From contig CAZBFR010000007.1 of the NCBI GenBank assembly GCA_964491425.1, forward strand, positions 1 to 20,265: a stretch of DNA of 20,265 nt. Direction: 5' to 3'. This DNA is from CAYFMS01 sp964491425 (lineage in GTDB: Bacteria > Patescibacteriota > Patescibacteriia > UBA9934). Positions 1 to 5,543 of this stretch are shown piece after piece. Every line of letters starts with the position of its first letter. The stretch's first letter is position 1. The notes under the pieces were generated by a model. The model made no database searches, was not told where the DNA came from, and was given only the letters and a program-made list of their open reading frames with translations. The translations under genes were made by a program, and so were the position numbers.

Positions 1-18
1 GCGAAGCTTGTTTTGTAA
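1..18 (+). CDS. Possible 3' end of an upstream gene
   Basis: The first six codons read A-K-L-V-L-stop (TAA at 16-18), and a clear intrinsic terminator begins eight bases later. This is what the tail of a + strand gene would look like. Five residues cannot identify a product, and the reading frame is only inferred from the terminator position. Confidence 0.25.
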   Translation, partial: AKLVL

Positions 19-25
19 GAAGATA

Positions 26-58
26 CCGAGGCCGTAAGGCCTCGGAGCTTCATTTTTT
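26..58 (+). terminator. Intrinsic terminator of the upstream gene
   Basis: A perfect 8-bp stem (CCGAGGCC at 26-33, GGCCTCGG at 38-45) with a GTAA loop is followed, after a short spacer, by six T at 53-58. It would end transcription entering from the left before the promoter at 60-68. Confidence 0.8.
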
Positions 59-59
59 G

Positions 60-68
60 TGCTATTAT
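60..68 (+). promoter_or_regulatory. Extended -10 promoter of the first gene
   Basis: TGCTATTAT is an extended -10 element (TG, one base, then TATTAT, 5 of 6 to consensus). No convincing -35 is present; that position falls in the terminator hairpin. The expected start is near 75, giving a leader of about 12 bases with no Shine-Dalgarno before the ATG at 87. Confidence 0.5.
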
Positions 69-86
69 TAGAGTAATAAAAAATGT

Positions 87-548
87 ATGAAAAAATCATC
101 ATCGTTTGGTCCGTGGTTGGTTGGTGGATTGGTTGGTCTGTTAATCGGAGCAGGAGGTCTTTACTTGTGGCAATCAAATATGGGATTTGGTTCTCACTTG
201 GTTGAAAACGAAATGTCATTTTGGCCATCGGGAAGTGCGGAAATAGAGGGGTACGTAACAACGGTCGCGCGCTCAACAACGCTTGATGACTCCGGAGAAT
301 CCGAAGTTTGTTCGGCTCTTGTTATAACTGGCGGTCCGAAGAAATTAATCGCAGCCATGGAAAGCCAGCCTGCAATGTTTGGAAACGCATCGACGGTTGT
401 TATCGGTGAAGTACAAGCGCTCTCCTACTTACCACAGGGGTCTAAAGAAAATCCTGAGCGTTATCTTGTGACACTAGATCCAATGTTTGAAGGGGAGGCT
501 GTTGGTTGTATGTCGATTTGGTTCAATTCGGTACAAGCGGTTGAATAG
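87..548 (+). CDS. Hypothetical membrane-anchored protein
   Basis: The 153-residue product has one N-terminal hydrophobic segment (about residues 9-29, glycine-rich) after a short basic, serine-rich start. This fits an uncleaved membrane anchor or signal segment with the rest outside the membrane. The remainder, about 120 residues, has only two cysteines (in EVCSAL and VGCMSI), spaced so that they could form one disulfide. I recognise no domain. An in-frame-independent ATG at 83 lies just upstream, but 87 opens the long frame and is preceded by T like most starts here. The gene is a single transcription unit: extended -10 promoter 19 bases upstream and a strong terminator 10 bases downstream. 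No Shine-Dalgarno is visible. The reading frame is convincing; the function is unknown. Confidence 0.75.
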   Translation: MKKSSSFGPWLVGGLVGLLIGAGGLYLWQSNMGFGSHLVENEMSFWPSGSAEIEGYVTTVARSTTLDDSGESEVCSALVITGGPKKLIAAMESQPAMFGNASTVVIGEVQALSYLPQGSKENPERYLVTLDPMFEGEAVGCMSIWFNSVQAVE

Positions 549-557
549 CTATTATCA

Positions 558-586
558 AAAAGCGCCCGTCTCGCACGGGTGCTTTT
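558..586 (+). terminator. Intrinsic terminator after the first gene
   Basis: A 12-bp stem with one G-T pair (558-569 with 575-586) encloses a CTCGC loop. The arms begin and end in A and T runs, followed by GTTTG. Because the arms are A4 and T4, it could also act on the minus strand, downstream of the minus gene at 662-1030. Confidence 0.8.
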
Positions 587-602
587 GTTTGTGAAACGAC
601 AA

Positions 603-632
603 AGCCCCGGCGGTAACGTTCCGCGCGGGGCT
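603..632 (-). terminator. Hairpin terminator of the minus-strand gene
   Basis: A GC-rich stem of 7 + 4 bp with one bulged G (603-613 with 621-632) has a TAACGTT loop. Read on the minus strand it comes 29 bases after the stop and is followed by CTTTGTCGTTTC, a weak T tract. On the + strand no T run follows, so it probably serves the minus gene, with the hairpin at 558-586 as back-up. Confidence 0.6.
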
Positions 633-661
633 CGGTGGGTGGAGCCGCGTGTGAGCGCGAC

Positions 662-1030
662 TCAGCGTGGTAGTGTGAAGTAGCAGTAGGTCTCGGCCTC
701 GTAACTGACGACATCGATCTTGATTTGGCCTGCCCACGCCAGGGCAAGTTCCTCGAACGACTTCCTAATGTCCTCGACTCTCTCGAAGCCACGCGCCCTG
801 AGTGGAGACTGGCCGTGTGGGATGATGCAGTACGACAGCCCGTTGCCCAAGAGTTCCTTGAGGACTCTTTGTCCAGCCGAGCTTGCCCACATGTCTAGCT
901 TGGGCGGGACGAGGTCGAGGAGATCCTTTTGCAACTTCGCAACACGGTTCGCTATCTCCGCACGTTGATCTTGCTCCCACTGTCGATGTGTCGAAATGGC
1001 GTTTGGTTCGAGCTTTGTGACTTCGGCCAT
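662..1030 (-). CDS. Hypothetical helical protein with strong Shine-Dalgarno
   Basis: The 122-residue product is mostly helical by composition: a charged N-terminal half (about residues 15-45), then an amphipathic segment around KELLGNGLSYCIIPHG and a second helix around IRKSFEELALAWAG. It ends in a strand-like tail, TYCYFTLPR. There is no signal peptide or membrane segment and I recognise no family. The start is well supported: GGAGG at 1035-1039 lies four bases before the ATG, a promoter sits at 1061-1089, and hairpin terminators follow. Unlike nearly every + strand gene here it has a strong Shine-Dalgarno and C rather than T before the ATG. It runs against its neighbours, so it may be a separately acquired or independently controlled unit. 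Overlapping + strand frames are shadows. Confidence 0.7.
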   Translation of the reverse strand: MAEVTKLEPNAISTHRQWEQDQRAEIANRVAKLQKDLLDLVPPKLDMWASSAGQRVLKELLGNGLSYCIIPHGQSPLRARGFERVEDIRKSFEELALAWAGQIKIDVVSYEAETYCYFTLPR

Positions 1031-1060
1031 GGTGCCTCCATAGTGTTGACTGCACAGATA

Positions 1061-1089
1061 AGACTAGCGTGGGGAGCATTTCTGGTCAA
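1061..1089 (-). promoter_or_regulatory. Sigma-70-type promoter of the minus gene
   Basis: On the minus strand, TTGACC (1089-1084) is followed by a 17-base spacer and TAGTCT (1066-1061). The predicted start is near 1054, giving a leader of about 24 bases that contains the GGAGG site. The -35 is strong and the -10 is weak. Confidence 0.5.
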
Positions 1090-1120
1090 TTGGCTTGATA
1101 CGTGCGATGCTGGTTATGGT

Positions 1121-1693
1121 ATGAACCAACTTTTTACCGGGAAATACGGATTTGTGATCGAGCCGGATTTTGAGACGAATGCACTTGTTCGTGATTTGGC
1201 GGAGGAAATTGCTCCAAGAGCGGAGTTCCACGTCGAGATTCCGCACATTACGCTTTACCACGCGGCGCTTAAAAATGCTCCGGTGTCAGCTATTACGGAA
1301 GTGCATAAAAAGCTCCTCTCGATCGTAGGACGCAAACTCGTGCTCCGCGATATTCAAGTCTTTGGGAGTAAATTTCTCTTTTGGAATACGGAGAAAACGG
1401 ACTGGCTTCAATCTGCACATATAACAGCTCTAGAACTATCGGATTATTTTGACGCCGAGTCGGTTTCGCTTGAGGGGCTTGATTTAACGCCGAATCAGAG
1501 AGAGAATTTACTTAGCTACGGAAGTCCGATTGTGCGGGATGAATACCTGCCGCACATTACGCTTGCGTACAGTGAAACGACGGATGTCTTTGAGGGAATT
1601 CCGAGTGAGCGGGTACATGAAATGACGGTAGGTCGGGTGTCGTTTGTTGAGCTCGGGAAGTATGGAGCGGTTACGCGAGTAGTAGAAATTTAA
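1121..1693 (+). CDS. 2H phosphoesterase / 2'-5' RNA ligase-like protein
   Basis: The product is 190 residues when started at the ATG at 1121. The frame is open back to 929, but that would overlap the well-supported minus gene and its promoter, and family homology begins close to MNQLFTGKYGFVI. Two HxT motifs, H42-I-T44 in IPHITL and H145-I-T147 in LPHITL, are the paired catalytic signatures of the 2H superfamily (LigT/ThpR, cyclic phosphodiesterases), and their spacing fits. Such enzymes open 2',3'-cyclic phosphates on RNA or nucleotides, so a role in RNA end repair or nucleotide turnover is likely; the substrate cannot be told from sequence. No Shine-Dalgarno is seen. It leads a group with DoxX nine bases downstream and then NUDIX. 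Family call strong, exact activity open. Confidence 0.8.
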   Translation: MNQLFTGKYGFVIEPDFETNALVRDLAEEIAPRAEFHVEIPHITLYHAALKNAPVSAITEVHKKLLSIVGRKLVLRDIQVFGSKFLFWNTEKTDWLQSAHITALELSDYFDAESVSLEGLDLTPNQRENLLSYGSPIVRDEYLPHITLAYSETTDVFEGIPSERVHEMTVGRVSFVELGKYGAVTRVVEI

Positions 1694-1702
1694 CCAACAA
1701 AT

Positions 1703-2164
1703 ATGCAAACATATTATTGGGTCTCGGCACGGTTTATTATGGGGGCGCTCTTTCTTTGGGCGTTTTTAGATAAGACGTTTGGGCTAGGGTTTGCGACGGC
1801 GAAGGAAGGGGCGTGGATCGCTGGCGGATCTCCAACGACGGGGTTTTTGACCTATGCGGTCAAGGGGCCGTTTGCGGGGATTTTTGAGGCGATGGCGGGG
1901 TCAGCGATTGTTGACGTGTTGTTCATGCTTGGCCTTCTTGGCGTTGGTCTCGCGCTTATTCTCGGGCTTGTGATTAAGTTCGCGAGCTATTCAGGAACGG
2001 CGATGGTGCTTCTTATGTGGCTCGCACAGCTTCCGCCGGAACATCATCCAATTCTCGACGAGCATATCGTTTACGCGCTTGTGTTCGTTGGTCTTGCGAC
2101 ACTTGGCGTAAAGTCGGGAGAGACGCTCGGTCTCGCGAAGTGGGTACAGACTTGGAAGAAATAG
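1703..2164 (+). CDS. DoxX/DoxD-family membrane protein
   Basis: The 153-residue protein is very hydrophobic, with about four membrane segments (around residues 5-22, 60-80, 82-104 and 120-140). The segment WAFLDKTFGLGFAT followed by GGSPTTGFL is characteristic of DoxX/DoxD-like proteins, related to the small subunit of thiosulfate:quinone oxidoreductase. In bacteria without that pathway, DoxX proteins are generally uncharacterised membrane proteins linked to redox or oxidative-stress complexes. The gene starts nine bases after the 2H phosphoesterase and its stop (TAG) is followed by a single T and the ATG of the NUDIX gene, so the three are probably co-transcribed. Length is normal for the family. 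No partner large subunit is present here. Confidence 0.8.
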   Translation: MQTYYWVSARFIMGALFLWAFLDKTFGLGFATAKEGAWIAGGSPTTGFLTYAVKGPFAGIFEAMAGSAIVDVLFMLGLLGVGLALILGLVIKFASYSGTAMVLLMWLAQLPPEHHPILDEHIVYALVFVGLATLGVKSGETLGLAKWVQTWKK

Positions 2165-2165
2165 T

Positions 2166-2576
2166 ATGAGTGAAATCCCTGACTGCTTTTATCGCACGAG
2201 TATCAAAGCACTTGTTTTAAACGAAGATAGGAAGTTTCTGCTTCTTAACGAGGAAGGTGGATTGTGGGAGTTGCCTGGGGGCGGGTTGGATTTTGGAGAG
2301 ACGCCTCGCGAATGCTTGGCTCGGGAATTGAAAGAAGAAGCGGGGCTTGAGATTGTGGACATGAAAGATCAGCCCTCGTATTTTACCGTTGCGAGGAATG
2401 GAGATGGAAAATGGAAGACGAATATTATCTACGAGGTTGTGTTGAAGAGCTTGGAGATTACACCAACGTTTGAATGCGTTGGGGTTAAGTTCTTTACGAA
2501 AGAGGAGGCGATGGAGGTTGCGATGAATGAGACAGGATACGAGTTCGTAAGAGCCTACGATCCGGCGCGTCATTAG
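2166..2576 (+). CDS. NUDIX hydrolase
   Basis: The 136-residue protein carries a complete NUDIX box (Gx5Ex7REUxEExGU) from G39 to L61, including E45, R53-E54 and E57-E58, the Mg-binding and catalytic residues. NUDIX enzymes cleave nucleoside diphosphates linked to another group; whether this one is a MutT-like sanitiser, an ADP-ribose or dinucleotide hydrolase cannot be decided. A short variable N-terminus precedes the core and there is no membrane segment. The start is fixed by the TAG-T-ATG junction with the DoxX gene, typical of termination-reinitiation coupling in this genome. Grouped with the 2H phosphoesterase, it suggests nucleotide housekeeping, though the DoxX gene between them has no obvious link. 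No clear terminator follows. Confidence 0.88.
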   Translation: MSEIPDCFYRTSIKALVLNEDRKFLLLNEEGGLWELPGGGLDFGETPRECLARELKEEAGLEIVDMKDQPSYFTVARNGDGKWKTNIIYEVVLKSLEITPTFECVGVKFFTKEEAMEVAMNETGYEFVRAYDPARH

Positions 2577-2589
2577 TGCACAGTTGAAC

Positions 2590-2617
2590 TTGTAATGCTA
2601 ACTAAGCTTGTTACAAT
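2590..2617 (+). promoter_or_regulatory. Promoter of the coiled-coil gene
   Basis: TTGTAA (2590-2595), a 16-base spacer and TACAAT (2612-2617) make a good sigma-70-type promoter starting 14 bases after the NUDIX stop. The predicted start near 2624 leaves a leader of about 31 bases to the first copy of the ATG (2655), C- and T-rich with no Shine-Dalgarno. Confidence 0.5.
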
Positions 2618-2645
2618 GAAAGTCTAAATCTCTCCCCGTTGCCAT

Positions 2646-2700
2646 TTTTTTGCTATGCAAGAAAAATTAGAAGTGATGAGTCGAGATATTATAGATTTGT
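2646..2700 (+). repeat. Left copy of 55-bp contig-end duplication
   Basis: These 55 bases are identical to 2801-2855. The copy ends exactly at the last base before the run of N and contains the true upstream context and ATG (2655) of the coiled-coil gene. Confidence 0.95.
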
Positions 2701-2800
2701 NNNNNNNNNNNNNNNNNNNNNNNNNNNNNNNNNNNNNNNNNNNNNNNNNNNNNNNNNNNNNNNNNNNNNNNNNNNNNNNNNNNNNNNNNNNNNNNNNNNN
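2701..2800. other. Assembly gap of 100 N
   Basis: Exactly one hundred N, the usual placeholder for a gap of unknown size. Because both edges carry the same 55 bases, the contigs probably overlap and no sequence need be missing here. Confidence 0.97.
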
Positions 2801-2855
2801 TTTTTTGCTATGCAAGAAAAATTAGAAGTGATGAGTCGAGATATTATAGATTTGT
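2801..2855 (+). repeat. Right copy of 55-bp contig-end duplication
   Basis: Begins at the first base after the gap and repeats 2646-2700 without a mismatch. It holds the ATG (2810) that continues into the intact coiled-coil frame. Confidence 0.95.
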
Positions 2856-3088
2856 CGGAAACGTTAGCAACCCTCGTTGAATCAAGTGCGGAGCAGTTTA
2901 ATGCTATTGATGAGCGATTTAACGTTGTTGATCAGCGTTTTGATGCTCTTGAGCGTCGTATTAACGCTTCTGAAAACAAAATTTTGAATAAGCTAGACGA
3001 ATTGTTTTCTTCACATAAGGGTGACGCAGTTGGGGCGGCTCGCGGGGAGGTAAAACGACACGAAGCGCACTACCATGCCGTGTCGTGA
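2810..3088 (+). CDS. Small coiled-coil protein, gene start duplicated by gap
   Basis: Started at MQEKLEVMSRD the product is 92 residues. It is highly charged and almost entirely helical, with heptad-like repeats such as AIDERFNVVDQRFDALERRI between about residues 30 and 60, so a coiled coil that oligomerises is likely. The C-terminal part is polar, ending near HEAHYHAVS. Small proteins of this kind (repeated D/ERF-V/L units) are common in Patescibacteria and have no assigned function as far as I know. The ATG exists twice because of the 55-bp contig overlap, and the biological gene most likely runs directly from the promoter at 2590-2617 through the left copy into this frame. A frame read through the N run is an artefact. 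Start context is GCTATG with no Shine-Dalgarno. Confidence 0.65.
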   Translation: MQEKLEVMSRDIIDLSETLATLVESSAEQFNAIDERFNVVDQRFDALERRINASENKILNKLDELFSSHKGDAVGAARGEVKRHEAHYHAVS

Positions 3089-3113
3089 TATACCGTTTCC
3101 ACGGTGTTCTTTT

Positions 3114-3144
3114 AAAAAACATGAATACCCCGCTTGGCGGGGTA
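3114..3144 (-). terminator. Terminator of the zinc-ribbon gene
   Basis: A perfect 8-bp stem (TACCCCGC at 3126-3133, GCGGGGTA at 3137-3144) has a 3-base loop. On the minus strand it is followed by TTCATG and six T (3119-3114). It lies 30 bases past the minus gene's stop. On the + strand there is no T run. Confidence 0.7.
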
Positions 3145-3174
3145 CTGAGTCGCTCGAGTTTTGAAGTACCCGAG

Positions 3175-3798
3175 TTACGGTTTCTTCTTTTCGGCCCGTT
3201 CTTTCGCTCGCTTGGCCGCTGCGAGCGACCGGACTTCGGAGGGGTGGACGCCGACACATTCGGCGATGATCACGTTCGAAATGAGCCCGAGGAACGGTTC
3301 AACACGTGTCTGCCAATTTGCCACCTCTTCGAACTCATACTCCATGCCGATCGAGCGGAAGGCGCTCTTCAGGCTCCCGAAGTGCACCATACACGAGTTG
3401 TAGACGGATGGCATGAGCTTTGCGATCTTTTTTGGTGTGTGCGCTAGCATTTCCTGAGTGAGCTGCGCTGTAGACTGGACGGGGCAATAGAATACGAGAC
3501 TGATGCTTGAGTGCGCCCTCTTTTGTACGAGCACGGCCTCGAATCGCGCGCCGCACTTCCGCTTCGGGCACTTTGTCGTGTAGTTGCGCGGGTCGATTGT
3601 AAATCCCTTAAGGATCTCGTCGAGGCTAAGCGAATGACCGCATCTAGGACATTCGGCACTCGCCGTGTAGCTCTCTTCGCGGAGAGCCTCGATCAGTCGA
3701 AGTCTTAGGGACAACTTCTGACCGAGCGAGAGCCTTGCGTTGAGGCTCAGCGTTTGGGTGAGACGGGGTTCTTGTCGCAACGAGAGAGATAGGCGCAT
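3175..3798 (-). CDS. Hypothetical zinc-ribbon protein with LSL-repeat N-terminus
   Basis: I start this at the second ATG (3798), giving 207 residues, because AAAGAGG lies six bases upstream; a longer frame starts at 3840. Residues 1-40 are an unusual leucine/glutamine/arginine repeat in which LSL recurs (MRLSLSLRQE, LTQTLSLN, RLSLGQKLSLRLRL), weakly recalling the Q/L-rich activator-contacting region of sigma-54. A probable zinc ribbon follows: C50-P-R-C53 and C77-x4-C82. The middle and C-terminal parts are soluble and helical, ending in a very basic tail rich in A, K and R (AAAKRAKERAEKKKP), as in nucleic-acid-binding proteins. The gene is a single minus-strand unit with its own promoter, Shine-Dalgarno and terminator, divergent from ftsE. 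A nucleic-acid or transcription-related role is plausible but not shown. Confidence 0.7.
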   Translation of the reverse strand: MRLSLSLRQEPRLTQTLSLNARLSLGQKLSLRLRLIEALREESYTASAECPRCGHSLSLDEILKGFTIDPRNYTTKCPKRKCGARFEAVLVQKRAHSSISLVFYCPVQSTAQLTQEMLAHTPKKIAKLMPSVYNSCMVHFGSLKSAFRSIGMEYEFEEVANWQTRVEPFLGLISNVIIAECVGVHPSEVRSLAAAKRAKERAEKKKP

Positions 3799-3844
3799 CG
3801 GAGACCTCTTTGTTGTATTTTTTGAAGATGCAACGACCATTCCG

Positions 3845-3858
3845 CAGCGTTAGCGCTG
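3845..3858. promoter_or_regulatory. Small inverted repeat in the divergent intergenic region
   Basis: CAGCG-TTAG-CGCTG is a perfect 5-bp-arm palindrome. It falls near the 5' end of the predicted leader of the minus zinc-ribbon gene, so it could be an RNA hairpin or an operator half-site pair. Its short arms make chance occurrence possible. Confidence 0.3.
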
Positions 3859-3873
3859 TCAAAATGACTGATT

Positions 3874-3902
3874 ACAGTAGTGTAAAAAATGCCTTTTGTC
3901 AA
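3874..3902 (-). promoter_or_regulatory. Promoter of the zinc-ribbon gene
   Basis: On the minus strand a perfect TTGACA (3902-3897) is followed by 17 bases and TACTGT (3879-3874). The predicted start is near 3867, about 68 bases before the chosen ATG. A second TTGACA (3862-3857) lies downstream but lacks a matching -10. Confidence 0.4.
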
Positions 3903-3918
3903 TAGCAGTTTTGGATTG

Positions 3919-3927
3919 TGATATAAT
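3919..3927 (+). promoter_or_regulatory. Extended -10 promoter giving a leaderless ftsE transcript
   Basis: TGATATAAT is a perfect -10 hexamer with the TGn extension. The last -10 base is seven bases before the A of the ftsE ATG (3934), the usual distance to the transcription start, so the mRNA probably begins at the start codon. A TTGTCA at 3896-3901 is 20 bases from the -10, too far for a classical -35, which fits use of the extended -10. Confidence 0.65.
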
Positions 3928-3933
3928 CATTCC

Positions 3934-4617
3934 ATGATATCGATGCGAGGAGTAACAAAGCTCTATCCGCCAAACACACACGCGCTTAAGGGGGTGACTG
4001 TTACGATTGAACCGGGGGAGTTTGTATCGATTGTTGGGCAGAGCGGATCGGGAAAAACAACGTTTGCCAAACTCCTCTTCGCCGAGGAACGACCGACGAA
4101 AGGAAAGGTAACGATTGGAGACTGGGATATTTCAGAGATTCGACAAACAGACGTACCGATACTTCGAAGACAGATCGGCGTTGTGTTCCAAGATTTTAAA
4201 CTCTTGTCGCGCAAGACGGTATTTGAAAATATCGCGTTTGCGCTCGAGGTCGCCGGGGAGTCGGCGAAACGGATTGCGGATATTGTTCCGCAGGTTTTAA
4301 AAATCGTCGGGCTTTCGGATAAGGCTGGGCGTTATCCTCGCCAACTTTCGGGAGGAGAGCAACAACGGGTGTCGATCGCGCGGGCGCTTGTGCACCGCCC
4401 GAAAATTTTGGTCGCTGACGAGCCGACCGGAAACCTCGATACGATCCACTCACACGAAATTCTCGAGCTCTTGAAGCGAATTAACGATTACGGTACAACG
4501 GTGATTCTTGTAACCCACGACCGCGATATCGTTAATAAGTTAAAGAAGCGTGTAATTACGCTCCAAGACGGCGAGATCGTTTCGGACGTTAAGCAGGGTA
4601 AATATCTTATTTCATGA
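3934..4617 (+). CDS. ftsE: Cell division ATP-binding protein FtsE
   Basis: The 227-residue ABC ATPase is the family's normal length. It has Walker A GQSGSGKT (35-42), Q-loop Q86 in VVFQD, signature LSGGEQ (138-143), Walker B ILVADEP (158-164) and the switch histidine H195 in VTHD. FtsE drives the FtsX membrane protein, which in other bacteria activates cell-wall hydrolases at the septum. Assignment to FtsE rather than a generic exporter ATPase rests on FtsX following directly with a 4-base ATGA overlap. The gene opens a long envelope operon reaching TrmB. It has no Shine-Dalgarno, and its promoter predicts a leaderless message; it is one of the few starts without T before ATG, consistent with there being no upstream mRNA. 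Confidence 0.95.
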   Translation: MISMRGVTKLYPPNTHALKGVTVTIEPGEFVSIVGQSGSGKTTFAKLLFAEERPTKGKVTIGDWDISEIRQTDVPILRRQIGVVFQDFKLLSRKTVFENIAFALEVAGESAKRIADIVPQVLKIVGLSDKAGRYPRQLSGGEQQRVSIARALVHRPKILVADEPTGNLDTIHSHEILELLKRINDYGTTVILVTHDRDIVNKLKKRVITLQDGEIVSDVKQGKYLIS

Positions 4618-5534
4618 GCGCTACAAGGTCGTTTACTCGAATCCTTCGTTTTACAGGGCAAAATATTTTGCGCAATCTTTGGTTGTCGCTTGTAACGCTT
4701 TCGGTTTTCTTTTTGACGCTTGTGACGGTGAATGTGGTTTTGTTTGTAAACGTACTCGCGGACGTGACCCTAAAAAATATCGAGCAAAAAGTCGAGGTGG
4801 CTATTTACTTCGAACCGGAGACGAGTAATGATCTCTTGCTTGCGGCGCAGGGCTACGCGCAAGGGCTCGTACAGGTGCGCGAAACACGCGTTATTACCGC
4901 CGAAGACGCACTCCTTGATTTTACAAAGCGCCACGAAAATGACCCGGTAATCCTCGCGTCGCTCGAAGAAGTGAGCGGAAATCCGTTTGGACCTTCGCTT
5001 ATTATTTCGGCGAACTCAACGGAGGATTTTGAGTTTATCGTCGAGGCAATGGATACGCCGGAGTTTACCGAGTATATAAAAGAGAAGGGCTACGACGACC
5101 GAGCGGAGACGATTAATAATATTCGAACGTGGTCGAAGCGGATTCGCCTTGCCGGTCTTATCCTCGCTGGATTTTTCACCTTTATCGCTATTTCCATTAT
5201 TTTCAATACGATCCGTGTCGCGATTTACGTCCACCGAGAGGAGATTGGGATTATGAAGCTCGTCGGGGCAAACGATTGGTTTGTACGTGGGCCATTCCTT
5301 TTCGAGGCGTTCTTTTACACGCTCTGCGCAACGATTCTTGTTACCGCTGGAACCTTTGGTGTACTAAAAACGATTGAACCGCGCCTTGCGTTCTTCTTTA
5401 GCGACGCGAATATCGGGGTCTACGAGTATTTTACCGTAAACGCCTCTTGGATTTTTGGAGCAGAATTTATTGGACTCCTTATTCTTAGTTTACTTACCAC
5501 CTGGCTTGCCATGCGACGGTATTTGCGTGTTTAA
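4614..5534 (+). CDS. ftsX: Cell division protein FtsX
   Basis: The 306-residue protein shows the FtsX layout: a short basic cytoplasmic N-terminus, a first membrane helix (about 20-48), an extracytoplasmic domain of roughly 125 residues, and three further helices (about 177-200, 228-250 and 276-298). The conserved cytoplasmic loop after the second helix reads REEIGIMKLVGAN, the segment that contacts FtsE in this family. FtsX transmits ATP hydrolysis by FtsE to periplasmic or surface murein hydrolases. No such hydrolase or EnvC-like adaptor is encoded nearby. Its ATG overlaps the ftsE stop, so translation is coupled. Length and topology are normal; the call is secure from both sequence and context. 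Confidence 0.94.
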   Translation: MSATRSFTRILRFTGQNILRNLWLSLVTLSVFFLTLVTVNVVLFVNVLADVTLKNIEQKVEVAIYFEPETSNDLLLAAQGYAQGLVQVRETRVITAEDALLDFTKRHENDPVILASLEEVSGNPFGPSLIISANSTEDFEFIVEAMDTPEFTEYIKEKGYDDRAETINNIRTWSKRIRLAGLILAGFFTFIAISIIFNTIRVAIYVHREEIGIMKLVGANDWFVRGPFLFEAFFYTLCATILVTAGTFGVLKTIEPRLAFFFSDANIGVYEYFTVNASWIFGAEFIGLLILSLLTTWLAMRRYLRV

Positions 5535-5543
5535 TAGGCGGGT

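Noticed and set aside
929..1120. Longer N-terminus for the 2H phosphoesterase
   Set aside because: It would overlap the minus-strand gene with its promoter and Shine-Dalgarno; family-like sequence starts at the ATG at 1121.
2639..2809. A 149-residue frame running through the N gap
   Set aside because: It depends on unknown bases and on the duplicated contig end; the intact frame starts at the ATG at 2810 (or 2655).
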